The translations under genes and the position numbers were made by a program. A model generated the notes under the pieces. That model was not told the DNA's origin. It did not search any database and saw only the letters and a list, made by a program, of their open reading frames with translations. Below, in pieces: positions 1-10,150 of a DNA stretch of 64,000 nucleotides; the stretch's first letter is position 1; every line of letters begins with the position of its first letter. Origin of the DNA: Conservatibacter flavescens (GTDB lineage Bacteria; Pseudomonadota; Gammaproteobacteria; Enterobacterales; Pasteurellaceae); NCBI RefSeq assembly GCF_002795425.1, contig NZ_PHHA01000002.1:310001-374000 (forward strand), written 5' to 3'.

Positions 1-1605
1 ACTATCATGGCTATTCACTTGTTGATCATCGTGTAATTCCGGTAGAATTCGGTTAGCCAATTGTTTCCCTAATTCTACACCCCATTGATCAAAGCTATAA
101 ATATTAAAAATCACCCCTTGTACAAATATTTTATGCTCATACATTGCAATTAATGCACCTAAGCTGAACGGTGTGATTTTTTGTAATAAAATAGAATTAG
201 TTGGTTTATTTCCTTCAAACACTTTAAACGGAACGATGTCTTTGACTTCATCTAAGCTTTTACCTGCAGCAACAAATTCGGCCTCAACTTCTTCTTTTGT
301 TTTACCAAAGGCAAGGGCTTCCGTTTGTGCAAAGAAATTTGATAATAATTTGCTATGGTGATCACCAATTGGATTATGACTTTGCGCTGGTGCAATAAAA
401 TCACAAGGAATTAAGGTTGTACCTTGATGAATTAATTGATAGAAAGCATGTTGTCCGTTTGTACCCGGTTCCCCCCAAATAATTGGCCCAGTTTGATAAT
501 TCACCACTTCACCATCTCGTCCTACATACTTCCCATTCGACTCCATATTACCTTGTTGGAAATAAGCTGCAAAACGATGTAAATACTGATCATATGGCAA
601 AATAGCCTCAGTTTGTGCACCTAAGAAATTGGTATTCCATAACCCCACTAAAGCTAACGTGGTTGGAATATTTTGTTCAATAGGAGTTGATAAAAAGTGT
701 TTATCCATGGCATGAGCGCCGCTTAATAATTGTTCAAAATTCTCAAACCCAATAGATAATGCAATAGATAAACCAATCGCTGACCATAAAGAATAACGGC
801 CACCCACCCAATCCCAGAACTCAAACATATTGGCAGTGTCAATACCAAACTTAGCCACTTCAGCCGCATTAGTCGATAATGCTGCGAAATGTTTCGCGAC
901 ATGCGCTTCATCTTTAGCAGAAGCTAAAAACCAATCACGAGCAGACATGGCATTCGTCATAGTTTCTTGTGTCGTAAAGGTTTTTGACGCGACTAAAATG
1001 AGGGTTGTTTCCGGATTAACTTTCTTGAGTGTCTCTGCAATATGGGTTCCATCTACGTTGGAGACAAAATGCATCGTTAAATGATTTTTATACGGTCGTA
1101 ATGCCTCTGTCACCATATAAGGGCCTAAATCTGAACCACCAATACCAATATTGATCACATCGGTAATCGCTTTTCCCGTGTAACCTTTCCATTCCCCTGA
1201 AATGACACGTTCACAAAATGATTTCATCTTCGCTAATACAGCATTAACTTCCGGCATAACATCAACACCATCAACTAACACTGGGCGGTTAGAACGATTA
1301 CGTAAGGCAGTATGCAATACCGCGCGGTTTTCTGTTCGATTGATCTTTTCCCCATTAAACATCGCACTCATTGCAGCGGGTAAGGCGCATTCATTGGCCA
1401 ATTGACGTAATAATGCTAAGGTTTCTTGTGTAATGTTATTTTTTGAAAAATCAACTAAGATTTCATCATTAAACGTGAGGGAATAATCTTTAAAACGATT
1501 GGGTTCATTCGCAAAAAGTTGTTGAATTGTCACCGCACTTTGCGCATCTTTATGGGTTTCAAGTGCAGCCCATGCCTCAGTTGTAGTTGGGTTGATGTTT
1601 TGCAT
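1..1605 (-). CDS. pgi: Glucose-6-phosphate isomerase (3' end outside window)
   Basis: Interconverts glucose-6-phosphate and fructose-6-phosphate in glycolysis, in the cytoplasm. The reading frame is open for 535 codons from ATG at 1605 to the window edge; the family is about 550 residues, so only the last 15 or so are missing. Visible family motifs are [24 protein letters not shown] and [12 protein letters not shown], and the last visible residues ([10 protein letters not shown] then HDD) match the usual C-terminus. A ribosome binding site (AAGGAG) lies just upstream of the ATG. It follows alr by 22 bases on the same strand. The adjacency dnaB-alr-pgi is, from memory, also found in Haemophilus influenzae. 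A run of six C within the gene does not disturb the frame. Confidence 0.97.
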   Translation of the reverse strand, partial: MQNINPTTTEAWAALETHKDAQSAVTIQQLFANEPNRFKDYSLTFNDEILVDFSKNNITQETLALLRQLANECALPAAMSAMFNGEKINRTENRAVLHTALRNRSNRPVLVDGVDVMPEVNAVLAKMKSFCERVISGEWKGYTGKAITDVINIGIGGSDLGPYMVTEALRPYKNHLTMHFVSNVDGTHIAETLKKVNPETTLILVASKTFTTQETMTNAMSARDWFLASAKDEAHVAKHFAALSTNAAEVAKFGIDTANMFEFWDWVGGRYSLWSAIGLSIALSIGFENFEQLLSGAHAMDKHFLSTPIEQNIPTTLALVGLWNTNFLGAQTEAILPYDQYLHRFAAYFQQGNMESNGKYVGRDGEVVNYQTGPIIWGEPGTNGQHAFYQLIHQGTTLIPCDFIAPAQSHNPIGDHHSKLLSNFFAQTEALAFGKTKEEVEAEFVAAGKSLDEVKDIVPFKVFEGNKPTNSILLQKITPFSLGALIAMYEHKIFVQGVIFNIYSFDQWGVELGKQLANRILPELHDDQQVNSHDS

Positions 1606-1627
1606 ACATACTCCTTATTTATTTTCA

Positions 1628-2704
1628 TTAATCAATATATTCGGTTAATACTCTCGGGGTTAATTTTGTAATTAATTCATAACTAAGTAAACCCGTTTTA
1701 TTCGCAATTTCTTCAATTGGTAATTCCTTTCCCCATAAAATCACTTCGTCACCAACCACATCTTGACTATTGATACCGAGATCCACAGTCAACATATCCA
1801 TAGAGACTCGTCCAACAATAGGTACTAAACGTCCATTAACATAAACCGGCGTATTCTCAGGGATATTGCGCGGATACCCGTCACCATAGCCAATGGCAAC
1901 CACGCCAATTTTTGTTTTAGTCGGGCTCACCCATACGCCACCATAACCGACCGGCTCACCTTGTTGATGTTCACGCACGGCGATAAGTGATGAAGTCAGC
2001 GTCATAACTGGCTTTAAGCCATATTCTTTTCCAATCCGCTCATTAGGTGAAATCCCATACATAATAATACCCGGTCGAATCCAATCTAAATGAGAATCCG
2101 CCCAAAATAAAATCCCACCGGATGCCGCAATACTACGTTCGCCTACTTTATTTTCTGTTGCGGTTAAAAATCGAGATAATTGACATTGCGTATAATCACT
2201 ATCTAATTCATCGGCTCGACTAAAATGGCTCACAAATCCCAGTTCTGGAGCAATATTTTCACAAGCTTTTAAGCGTTGATAGAAATCGTCTACCTGCGCT
2301 AAATGTACCCCTAAACGGTGCATTCCCGTATCAATTTTCAGCCATACTTTAATCGGATTTGATAATTCAGCTTGCTCTAAAGCGACTAACTGTTCTTCAT
2401 TATGCACCACAGTCTGAATATTACTCACCGCCATAATCGGCAAATCTTTAGGCGAAAAAAATCCTTCTAGTAATAAAATTGGTTTAATAATTCCATTAGC
2501 TCGCAATGCTAACGCTTCTTCTAAGCGTGCCACACCAAAGCCATCGACCAATGGTTCTAACACAGAGGAAGCAAACACTACACCATGTCCATAAGCATTG
2601 GCTTTTACTACCGCAATAATTTTACTATTGGGAGCTTTTTGCTTAATCACTTGAATATTATGTTTTAATGCCGATGAACTAATTTTTGCAGTAGCGGGTT
2701 TCAT
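1628..2704 (-). CDS. alr: Alanine racemase
   Basis: PLP-dependent enzyme that converts L-alanine to D-alanine for peptidoglycan. It has 358 residues. The PLP lysine is K34 in [10 protein letters not shown], and the second catalytic residue, a tyrosine, lies in [10 protein letters not shown]. The start at 2704 (MKPATAKIS) was chosen because it aligns with the E. coli N-terminus; in-frame ATGs further upstream would overlap the end of dnaB. The dnaB stop codon ends one base before this ATG, so the two genes are probably co-transcribed and translationally coupled. Confidence 0.96.
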   Translation of the reverse strand: MKPATAKISSSALKHNIQVIKQKAPNSKIIAVVKANAYGHGVVFASSVLEPLVDGFGVARLEEALALRANGIIKPILLLEGFFSPKDLPIMAVSNIQTVVHNEEQLVALEQAELSNPIKVWLKIDTGMHRLGVHLAQVDDFYQRLKACENIAPELGFVSHFSRADELDSDYTQCQLSRFLTATENKVGERSIAASGGILFWADSHLDWIRPGIIMYGISPNERIGKEYGLKPVMTLTSSLIAVREHQQGEPVGYGGVWVSPTKTKIGVVAIGYGDGYPRNIPENTPVYVNGRLVPIVGRVSMDMLTVDLGINSQDVVGDEVILWGKELPIEEIANKTGLLSYELITKLTPRVLTEYID

Positions 2705-2705
2705 A

Positions 2706-4106
2706 TTAATACTCATCACTATATGCCTCACCGGCATAATCGGTAAATTTAGAATACTGACCTAAAAAGGTTAAACGTACACGTCCTATTGGCCCATTAC
2801 GTTGCTTACCAATAATAATTTCAGCAATGCCTTTATTTTCTGAAGTTTCATTATAGACTTCATCACGATAAACGAACATGATTAAGTCCGCATCTTGCTC
2901 AATGGATCCTGATTCACGTAAATCTGAATTCACTGGGCGTTTATCCTGACGATCATCAAGACGACGGTTTAACTGTGCCAACGCCACTACTGGAATATTC
3001 AATTCCTTAGCTAAGGCTTTTAAAGAACGAGAGATTTCCGCAATTTCTAAAGTTCGGTTATTCGCAAAACCCGGCGCTCGCATTAACTGCAAGTAATCGA
3101 CCATAATCATACTTAGCCCATTATGTTCACGATAAACCCGACGAGCTCGGGAACGTAATTCTGTTGGCGTTAATCCAGCCGTATCATCAATATACATATT
3201 CGGCTTATTCGCCAACATTTCGGCTGTACTCGCTAAACGCGCCCATTCTTCATCATCAGTGATTTTTCCTGTGCGAATTTTAGTTTGATCCACCCGTGAA
3301 AGACTTGCCATCATACGCATCATAATCTGCTCAGCCGGCATCTCTAAACTAAACACCAGCACAGGCTTATCACTTAACATAGCCGCATTTTCACATAAAT
3401 TCATCGCAAAGGTGGTTTTCCCCATTGATGGACGTGCCGCAATAATGATTAAATCTGACGGTTGTAAGCCTGCTGTTTTTCGATCGAGATCTTTAAAACC
3501 GGTACTCACCCCTGTCACACCATCATGATCTTTCATCTTAGACAACAATTCAATCTTATTAATCGTCTGTTCTAAAATACTGACAATATTTTGTGGTCCC
3601 TCATTTTTATTGGCACGTTGTTCCGCAATAGCAAATACATCACGCTCTGCGCGATCTAAAATATCTTTAATATCTTCATTTTTAGGAGAATAACCACTTT
3701 GCGCAATGGAATTTCCCACCGAAATCAACTCACGCAAAATGGCTTTCTGTCGAACAATATCGGCATAGGCCACGATATTGGCTGCACTTGGAGTATTTTT
3801 GGATAATTCAGCTAAATAAGCAAACCCACCAACATCTTGTAGCACTTCACGATCTTTCAACGCTTGTTCAAGGGTAATTAAATCTACCGGTTTATTCGCA
3901 CGAATTAAACTTTCCATTTCTTGAAAAATGAGACGGTGCGCATGATTATAAAAATCCTCAGCAATAATATGATCGGTCACATTATCCCATTCATTATTGG
4001 CTAATAAAATTCCACCTAATACGCCCTGTTCGGCTTCAAGGGAATGTGGGGGTATGGCTAGTTGTGCCATTTGTTTATCTTTAGGTTGAGAAGTTGGTTG
4101 TATCAT
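2706..4106 (-). CDS. dnaB: Replicative DNA helicase DnaB
   Basis: Hexameric 5'-3' helicase that unwinds DNA at the replication fork and interacts with primase and the clamp loader. It has 466 residues: an N-terminal DnaB domain (starting near [15 protein letters not shown]) and a RecA-like C-terminal domain with Walker [10 protein letters not shown] and the motifs MVDYLQLM and [14 protein letters not shown]. Length and sequence closely follow the E. coli protein and no intein is present. The ATG at 4106 is the first in frame; an alternative M13 ([10 protein letters not shown]) is possible. Downstream are alr and pgi on the same strand. Confidence 0.97.
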   Translation of the reverse strand: MIQPTSQPKDKQMAQLAIPPHSLEAEQGVLGGILLANNEWDNVTDHIIAEDFYNHAHRLIFQEMESLIRANKPVDLITLEQALKDREVLQDVGGFAYLAELSKNTPSAANIVAYADIVRQKAILRELISVGNSIAQSGYSPKNEDIKDILDRAERDVFAIAEQRANKNEGPQNIVSILEQTINKIELLSKMKDHDGVTGVSTGFKDLDRKTAGLQPSDLIIIAARPSMGKTTFAMNLCENAAMLSDKPVLVFSLEMPAEQIMMRMMASLSRVDQTKIRTGKITDDEEWARLASTAEMLANKPNMYIDDTAGLTPTELRSRARRVYREHNGLSMIMVDYLQLMRAPGFANNRTLEIAEISRSLKALAKELNIPVVALAQLNRRLDDRQDKRPVNSDLRESGSIEQDADLIMFVYRDEVYNETSENKGIAEIIIGKQRNGPIGRVRLTFLGQYSKFTDYAGEAYSDEY

Positions 4107-4368
4107 GGAATGATCTCGTTAAATAATGCTTTTTATATGATAACAAATTTGATGGGGATTGCCATGAATAAAAGTGCGGTAAAATTTTTAAATCGTTTTT
4201 CTCTGAGGTTTCCCTGTCTGCAACCCATGATTTATTTTATTTCAATGTGCAAATATTAGGCGCACTCTCACAAGCGTGTTATACTAAACCATCGCACTTT
4301 ACAGCCAAATAAATGCTTTTTAGGACAAGAAAAACCAGCATTTAAAAGACCACACTTTAACCACAGCC
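4107..4368. other. Divergent intergenic region, dnaB / glycosyltransferase
   Basis: 262 bases between two divergent genes. It holds one uptake signal at 4172-4180 and a second, imperfect copy near 4294. A TATACT hexamer near 4280 could be the -10 of the glycosyltransferase promoter, but no good -35 is seen. The boundary between host-like AT-rich DNA and the higher-GC glycosyltransferase lies near the end of this stretch. Confidence 0.4.
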
Positions 4369-6421
4369 ATGAAATTTTTATTATTAACCAACCATCTTTT
4401 TGAATACGGTGGCAGCGAAGTCCAAATCCTTGAGCTTTATGCCCACCTAAAAGCCCAAAATCACACGGCGAAAATCTATGCCAACGATTGGGGCGAGGCG
4501 TTTAAGGGGCTTTTTGATGCTGATGATGTCCTTGCCGACATTGACGCGATTTGTGTCAGCGATTATGATGTGGTGTGGGTGCAACACGCGATTTTTGCGC
4601 GCCTATTTAAGGATATTAAACAAACGGATTTTTCGCTCAAGGTGATTTCGGTGCATTTGTCGCCCTATGTGCCACTTGAAATCAGCTCGCTGGCTTATAT
4701 GAAAGCCATCGGTGCGACTTTTGTTGTCAACAGCGCCGAAACCAAGCAAAAACTGACGGAACTTAGCATAGATGATAAAGACATTTTTGTCAGCCATAAC
4801 GCTGCGCCAACCACATTTATCCAGCCCAATCAGCGCAAACCTGAACTTGCCAAGATTGCCATTGTCTCTAATCACCCCCCCCCTAGAGCTTCTGACAGCC
4901 GCCAAACAGCTGCAAGCGCAAGGCATTAGCATTGATGTGATTGGCAAGACCACCAAGCAGCAGCAAGTTAATCCAGCGCTTATCGCCAGCTATGATGTGA
5001 TTATCTCCATCGGTAAAACCGTGCAATATGCGCTGCTTGGGCATAAGCCTGTGTATTGCTACGACCATTTTGGTGGCTGTGGTTATTTGAATGCGGACAA
5101 TTTTGATAAGGCAAAATGGCATAATTTCTCAGGGCGTGGCTTTGACAAAAAAACCGCCGAGCAAATCGCCAGCGAGTTGGTGGACGGCTTTAAAAGTGCG
5201 CTCCAATTTGCCCAAGATTTTAGCGATATGTCCGCATTTCGCCTAGATGAGTTTATCAAAACACTGCTGAATAATACCAAGCCCATTGACTTCACCCAAA
5301 AAGTGATTGAGACGGTAAAGCTGTCTTATCCACCAGAAGAGTTTTTGGGCGAATTGTTTGTCAATCACCGTTATGCGTGTCGGCTGCTGGGGCAAGCAAG
5401 ACAGGGCGATCAGCAGTTGCAATCGCAGGTGCAGCGCTTACAACACCCGGCGCCAAAACGCCCAAAAATCCTACTCGCCATGCCCTCCGATGTCGGCTTG
5501 TATCAATGTTTCCAAGAGAATTTGCGCTTTCATGGTTTTGATGTCGTCAGTGTCATTGCCCACATTGCCAAGCGTGAGATTTCGGCAAATCACTTTATCT
5601 TGCAGCTGTTAAAAGGCGAGACGCCAGCTGCCCCAGAATATTACGATTATGCGCTGTTTATCCGCAGTGATATTTTTGTGGGCGTGGGGCTGATTGATAA
5701 AATCAAGCCTTATGTCAAGGGCAACATGGTCGCTTATCAATGGGACGCACTTGCTCGTTTTCCGAATATTTGGAAGGCGGTGCCGTTTTTTGAGCGGTTT
5801 TTTGTCTATGATACGAAGGATTACCAGCAGCATTCAGATAAATTTTTGCCCACGAGTAATTTTTACTTTGACCATTTGCCAAGCCGAGCTGCCGCCCCTG
5901 CTGCCGATTTTTATTTTGTCGGTGCGCACGTGCCAGGCAGACAGGTGGCGATTAACCGCTTTGCCCAGCTTGCACGGCAGCACGGCTGGACGCTGCAGAT
6001 GGAAATTTGTGCGCCGAGCGAACAGCATATAGCGCCGCTGCGCCACTATTATCCGCATGATAATATCTGCATTCAAGGGCGCTTTAAATCTTTTGCTGAC
6101 AATCTGCTCGGCGCTCAAAGCAGCAAGATTTTGGTGGATTTTAAAACGCCAAACCAAGAAGGGCTGTCGTTTCGTGCCTTTGAAGCCTTAGGCTATCGCA
6201 AAAAACTGGTAACGACTAACGAGAATATCAAACGCTACGATTTTTATCACCCAAATAACATCTTCGTCTGGGACGGCGTGGATTTGAGCGGTCTTGCCGA
6301 GTTTGTCCAGCTGCCCTTTGTGGACATTGACCCCGCCATTCGTGGCAAATACAGCTTTGGCAACTGGATTCGCTATGTGCTGGATTTGCCACCTTATCAG
6401 CCGATTGATTTGCCGATTTGA
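4369..6421 (+). CDS. Two-domain glycosyltransferase, frame broken at a C9 tract (probably phase-off)
   Basis: As sequenced, translation from ATG 4369 runs 186 codons and stops at 4929; the rest is open in another frame to 6421. With one C fewer (or two more) in the run at 4875-4883 the frames join into one protein of about 683 residues, reading SNHPPLELLTAAKQLQAQG across the junction. The N-terminal part (MKFLLLTNHLFEYGGSEVQ) looks like a GT4-type nucleotide-sugar transferase. The C-terminal part, from about residue 365 (PKILLAMPSDVGLYQ), ends with a second glycosyltransferase-like motif, LVDFKTPNQEGLSFRAFEA. No transmembrane segment is obvious. The substrate is unknown; surface glycan or lipooligosaccharide synthesis is inferred from the family and the phase-variable design. 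The gene is richer in GC than its neighbours and has no exact uptake signal, suggesting acquisition. It lies alone between dnaB and ytfK. Confidence 0.8.
4875..4883 (+). repeat. Homopolymeric C9 tract inside the glycosyltransferase gene
   Basis: Nine consecutive C, about 170 codons into the gene, exactly where the two reading frames meet. C8 or C11 would restore one continuous protein; C9 gives a truncated product. Slipped-strand mispairing at such tracts is the classical phase-variation mechanism in Haemophilus and Neisseria surface-glycan genes. A single-base sequencing error could look the same. Confidence 0.85.
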
Positions 6422-6523
6422 AAATATGCATACTAGGGAGAACCTATCAACAAATGCTATCCAAACGCCGAAGATGATAGGCTTCAAATGAATTGGTTAC
6501 AACGTTATTTTCTGTAGATTCTC

Positions 6524-6543
6524 GAACGCTCGTTTGAGCGTTC
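6524..6543. terminator. Hairpin between convergent glycosyltransferase and ytfK
   Basis: Perfect 8-base arms GAACGCTC and GAGCGTTC around a GTTT loop. It sits between the ends of two convergent genes, so it may serve both. The T-rich tail is weak on both strands. Confidence 0.55.
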
Positions 6544-6569
6544 TTGGTTCTCAACATTTTTTCCAATGC

Positions 6570-6779
6570 TTATACTAATGCTTCACGCTGTAATTTCACT
6601 ATTTGTCGATTAATTTCCGACATCACCCCTAAACGTTGTAAATCCTTAACTTTGGGGCAGACAATTTTGCCATTTTGAAATTCAAAAAAACCAATTCCAT
6701 TAATATAAAAACTACCAACAAAACACATTTGCACATAACGTGCAATTTTTAATGGATTATAACGTTGGAAAATTTTCAT
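6570..6779 (-). CDS. ytfK: YtfK family protein (DUF1107)
   Basis: Small 69-residue protein with the YtfK family signature: [10 protein letters not shown] at the start, then [24 protein letters not shown] and [10 protein letters not shown]. Length and sequence match E. coli YtfK (68 residues) over nearly the whole chain. In E. coli YtfK has been reported to stimulate (p)ppGpp accumulation by SpoT during phosphate or fatty-acid starvation; the same role here is inference. A near-perfect ribosome binding site (AGGAGGCGAC) precedes the ATG, and a 9-base inverted repeat lies directly upstream of it. It is monocistronic, convergent with the glycosyltransferase. Confidence 0.85.
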   Translation of the reverse strand: MKIFQRYNPLKIARYVQMCFVGSFYINGIGFFEFQNGKIVCPKVKDLQRLGVMSEINRQIVKLQREALV

Positions 6780-6792
6780 ATTGTCGCCTCCT

Positions 6793-6815
6793 ATTCCATA
6801 AGTTTATTATGGAAT
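6793..6815 (-). promoter_or_regulatory. Inverted repeat just upstream of ytfK
   Basis: Perfect 9-base arms ATTCCATAA and TTATGGAAT separated by 5 bases, ending a few bases before the strong ribosome binding site of ytfK. It could be an operator or a 5' UTR hairpin that masks or exposes the start. The factor is unknown. Confidence 0.45.
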
Positions 6816-6862
6816 TAGAGTACGTGATAATCAGAAAGTTTCACGCTAAGTATAATATTTAC

Positions 6863-6888
6863 AAAAAAGGGGAACCTTATGTTCCCCT
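6863..6888 (-). terminator. Rho-independent terminator of aroG
   Basis: On the minus strand, AGGGGAAC and GTTCCCCT arms are followed by a run of T (the A-run at 6863-6868 on the plus strand), about 65 bases after the aroG stop. Confidence 0.85.
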
Positions 6889-6953
6889 CAGAGTAATGAC
6901 AAACCTAGCAAGATAATGGGCGTATTGCATACGCCTTATCCTCAACTAAAAAT

Positions 6954-8039
6954 CTAACAGCTTTGACGACGGGCAATAACCGCATTAGAAAGCGATAACA
7001 ACACCGCCTCTGTGTCTTCCCAGCCAATACACGCATCTGTAATACTTTGTCCATACGTTAACAAACTTGGATCTTCTCCCAATTCTTGACGTCCTTCAAC
7101 TAAATGACTTTCAATCATGACACCAAAAATCTGGGTTGAGCCTTTTGCTATTTGCCCACAAACATCTTGGCAAACATCAAGTTGCTTTTTAAATTGCTTA
7201 CTGCTGTTTGCATGGCTAAAATCCACCATCACATGCGGCACACGTCCACTCTTACCAATATCGGCACACACGGCTGCAACATCGGCTTCACTATAATTCG
7301 GCCCTTTATCGCCTCCGCGCAAAATAATATGACAATCTTGGTTCCCTTTCGTAGACACAATGGCTGAATGCCCAAACTTTGTCACAGACAGAAAATGATG
7401 TGGAGATTCCGCAGAACCGATGGCATCAAGCGCAATTTTTACCCCTCCGTTTGTCCCATTTTTAAACCCTACGGCACAAGATAAACCCGAAGCAAGTTCA
7501 CGATGCACTTGTGATTCTGTTGTTCTCGCCCCAATTGCCCCCCAACTCATAAAATCCGCCACGTATTGTGGTGTAATCATGTCTAAAAACTCTCCCGCAG
7601 TGGGTACTGTTAAATCGTTGATATCCGATAAAATTTTACGTCCTAGACGTAAACCATCATTCAATGCATAACTACCATTTAAATGAGGATCATTGATTAA
7701 CCCTTTCCACCCCACCGTTGTACGCGGTTTTTCAAAATAAACGCGCATGACAATTTCAAGACTATCTTTATATTTTTCACGTAATGGCTTTAAACGCTGC
7801 GCATATTCTAATGCTGATTTTGGATCATGAATGGAACAAGGCCCAATTACCACCAATAAACGATCATCTTTACCTTGCACAATGTCATGCACTTTTTTAC
7901 GAGTTTGCTTCACGGTTTTAATCGCAACGTCGCTTGCCGGATAACGTTCTAACAACGCGACTGGAGGCAATACTTGTTCAATGCGTTCAATACGCGTATC
8001 ATCATTTTCAATTTTAATATCATTTTTTGCTTTTTTCAT
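6954..8039 (-). CDS. aroG: 3-deoxy-7-phosphoheptulonate synthase (DAHP synthase, AroG type)
   Basis: Condenses phosphoenolpyruvate and erythrose-4-phosphate in the first step of the shikimate pathway. It has 361 residues of the class I DAHP synthase family, with VVIGPCSIHDP, MRVYFEKPRTTVGWKG, GARTTESQVHRELASGLS and MVDFSHANSSKQ. Overall it resembles E. coli AroG (phenylalanine-sensitive) most. The N-terminus is a few residues longer and rich in Lys and Asp. Upstream lies a strong TrpR-type operator, which in E. coli controls the isozyme gene aroH rather than aroG, so regulation may be by tryptophan at the DNA level. The effector of the enzyme itself cannot be read from the sequence. Confidence 0.93.
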   Translation of the reverse strand: MKKAKNDIKIENDDTRIERIEQVLPPVALLERYPASDVAIKTVKQTRKKVHDIVQGKDDRLLVVIGPCSIHDPKSALEYAQRLKPLREKYKDSLEIVMRVYFEKPRTTVGWKGLINDPHLNGSYALNDGLRLGRKILSDINDLTVPTAGEFLDMITPQYVADFMSWGAIGARTTESQVHRELASGLSCAVGFKNGTNGGVKIALDAIGSAESPHHFLSVTKFGHSAIVSTKGNQDCHIILRGGDKGPNYSEADVAAVCADIGKSGRVPHVMVDFSHANSSKQFKKQLDVCQDVCGQIAKGSTQIFGVMIESHLVEGRQELGEDPSLLTYGQSITDACIGWEDTEAVLLSLSNAVIARRQSC

Positions 8040-8097
8040 AATAACGCTCTACTACTTCCTTTTTAATATGAATAAAGTTAATGTAACACTTATTCTT

Positions 8098-8115
8098 GTA
8101 CTAGTAAACTAGTTT
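8098..8115 (-). promoter_or_regulatory. TrpR-type operator upstream of aroG
   Basis: The core ACTAGTAAACTAGT (8100-8113) differs by one base from the E. coli trp operator core ACTAGTTAACTAGT. It lies about 60 bases upstream of the aroG start codon, a fitting place for a repressor site overlapping a promoter. Confidence 0.75.
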
Positions 8116-8173
8116 AAAGATAAATTTTAATATTTTATATAAACCCTGATTGCAAATCCAATAAGCCACTTAA

Positions 8174-9430
8174 TCAATGACTACTTAATACTTGTGCTGG
8201 CTGTAATTTTGCCGCGCGACTTGCTGGATAAAGGCTGGCCAATAAACTTAAGATTAATGCCGACATAAAAACCAACAACACGTCCTGCCAATGCAATTCA
8301 CTCGGTAAAAAATCAATAAAATAAATGCCATCAGACAATAATTTATGCCCCGTTAGGCTTTCAATACCTTGAATCAGACGTGTTAGATTTAAAGACAATA
8401 CTATCCCCAATATAATGCCAATCAAACAACCTTTCATGCCTGCTTGCAGACCATACCAAATAAAAATTCGCTTAATAAAGGTATTGTTCGCGCCTAATGT
8501 ACGCATAATCGCAATATCGCCTTGTTTATCTTTCACTGCCATGACTAAAGTGGACACAATATTAAAACACGCAACGCCAACCACGAGTACCATAGCAATA
8601 TACATCACCATGCGAATTAGCTGAATATCCCGATACATATAACCAAATTGTTGAATCCAGCTTTTTGCAGATAACATCTGCGGATAATGTTGCAACAAAG
8701 AATAATCTAGATGCTGAACATCAAATGGAGATTTCACTGCGACTTCAATACCTGAAACATCGGTTTCGGGATAATTTAATAATTGTTGTGCTTGTTTTAA
8801 CGGCATCAGTGCATAACTATGATCTAGCTGCCCTTCTAGGCGCAAAATACCTGTTATCTGCACTCGTTCTCGACGGGGTTGTGATAACTGGGTTGTGCCA
8901 TCTTGTTGTGAAATGAGTAAGCTGACCCAATCACCAACAGAAACCCCTAAATCACGCGCAATGCCCGATCCCACTATCAACCCTTCATGTTGTTCAAACT
9001 GTTGCCAAGCATTATCCAAAACAAAATGGCTTAATGCACTGACTTGGTCTTGTGCCTGTTTTTCGATCCCTTTTATTTGAACTACTTTTAACTGGTTTCC
9101 ATTTTCCACTAAGGCTGTAAACGTGACAAAAGGCGAAATTCCTTTTATTTCAGGATGTTGCTGTAATATTCCTTCAAGATTTTGATAGTTTTTGATTCGC
9201 TCACTTCCTTGTCCCTCTTGTTGATAAGGTGTTATTTCAAGGTGAGGGACTACAGCTAATACTCGCTGATTTAATTCACGCTCAAAACCATTCATTGCAC
9301 TTAAACCTAGAATCAACACAGCAACGCCCAGCGCTATACCCACACTAGAAAAAAGCGAAATTAACGACACTAAGCGATTTTTTTGCCGTCCTCGCTGATA
9401 ACGCCAACTAATAAAAAAAGGTGTGCTCAT
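8174..9430 (-). CDS. lolE: Lipoprotein-releasing ABC transporter permease LolE
   Basis: Inner-membrane subunit of LolCDE, which extracts outer-membrane-directed lipoproteins and passes them to LolA. It has 418 residues: an N-terminal membrane helix after SLISLFSSVGIALGVAVLILGLSA, a periplasmic domain to about residue 265, then three more helices (from MVMYIAMVLVVGVACFNIVSTLV). The motif GFERELNQRVLAVVPH and the C-terminal YFIDFLPSELHWQDV match LolE rather than LolC. It is the last gene of a lolC-lolD-lolE operon, 9 bases after lolD. Confidence 0.94.
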   Translation of the reverse strand: MSTPFFISWRYQRGRQKNRLVSLISLFSSVGIALGVAVLILGLSAMNGFERELNQRVLAVVPHLEITPYQQEGQGSERIKNYQNLEGILQQHPEIKGISPFVTFTALVENGNQLKVVQIKGIEKQAQDQVSALSHFVLDNAWQQFEQHEGLIVGSGIARDLGVSVGDWVSLLISQQDGTTQLSQPRRERVQITGILRLEGQLDHSYALMPLKQAQQLLNYPETDVSGIEVAVKSPFDVQHLDYSLLQHYPQMLSAKSWIQQFGYMYRDIQLIRMVMYIAMVLVVGVACFNIVSTLVMAVKDKQGDIAIMRTLGANNTFIKRIFIWYGLQAGMKGCLIGIILGIVLSLNLTRLIQGIESLTGHKLLSDGIYFIDFLPSELHWQDVLLVFMSALILSLLASLYPASRAAKLQPAQVLSSH

Positions 9431-9439
9431 TTCTGCTCC

Positions 9440-10150
9440 TTATTTGTCCACATGCAACACACCGTCTTGCATGATCAAGCGACGAGATAACTTTTGTGCC
9501 AAGTTCAGATCATGGGTCACCAATAAAAAACCAATGTTTTGTTCCTCATTCAACTGTTGAATGAGTTCAAAAATACTTTCTGTTGTTTTCTGATCTAAAT
9601 TTCCGGTTGGCTCATCTGCTAATACTAATGCCGGATTATTCACTAAAGCTCGAGCAATAGCCACTCGTTGACGCTCTCCTCCCGATAACGCGGATGGGCG
9701 ATGAGAAATGCGATGTTGTAATCCTACAGCGCTAAGCATTTTTTCAGCCTGTTCTTTCGCTTCCTGCTTATTTTGTTTACCAATTAACATCGGCATCATC
9801 ACATTTTCCAGCGCTGAAAAATCTGCCATTAAATGATGAAACTGATAGACAAAGCCTAAATATTGATTACGTAATGCCGCTCGAGCCGATTCAGATAATG
9901 TCGCTAAGGGTTGCCCATTAATCACCACTTGACCTGAGCTTGGTTGATCTAAGCCACCTAATAAATGTAATAACGTCGATTTTCCGGAACCCGAACTCCC
10001 GACAATAGCCACTAGCTCATTTGGTTGAATCGTTAAATTCACATTATGTAGCACTTGCGTCTCTTTATCGCCTTCCAAATAAGACTTACACAAATTCTCA
10101 CAGCTTAAAAGTGCGGTTGTTTTTTCAGAATTTTTTTGTGTATTACTCAT
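9440..10150 (-). CDS. lolD: Lipoprotein-releasing ABC transporter ATPase LolD
   Basis: ATPase subunit that powers lipoprotein release by LolC and LolE at the inner membrane. It has 236 residues with Walker [11 protein letters not shown]-loop region [22 protein letters not shown] signature [15 protein letters not shown] and Walker [12 protein letters not shown]. The FHHLMADF segment is typical of LolD. Its start overlaps the end of lolC by 8 bases, indicating translational coupling. An uptake signal lies in the N-terminal coding region. Confidence 0.95.
   Translation of the reverse strand: MSNTQKNSEKTTALLSCENLCKSYLEGDKETQVLHNVNLTIQPNELVAIVGSSGSGKSTLLHLLGGLDQPSSGQVVINGQPLATLSESARAALRNQYLGFVYQFHHLMADFSALENVMMPMLIGKQNKQEAKEQAEKMLSAVGLQHRISHRPSALSGGERQRVAIARALVNNPALVLADEPTGNLDQKTTESIFELIQQLNEEQNIGFLLVTHDLNLAQKLSRRLIMQDGVLHVDK

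Noticed and set aside
471-477. Run of six C in pgi, considered as a second phase-variable tract
   Set aside because: The reading frame is intact on both sides and the translated sequence (WGEPGT) is a conserved motif, so the run is simply fixed codons.
4772-6421. The downstream glycosyltransferase frame taken as an independent gene starting at 4772
   Set aside because: The residues before the C-tract in that frame look like nothing in the family, no ribosome binding site precedes the ATG, and the homology-like sequence starts exactly at the tract.
4603-6487. Several long open frames antisense to the glycosyltransferase (for example 4603-4956, 5834-6157, 6188-6487)
   Set aside because: They are shadows of the GC-richer gene, lack ribosome binding sites and recognisable domains, and overlap one another.
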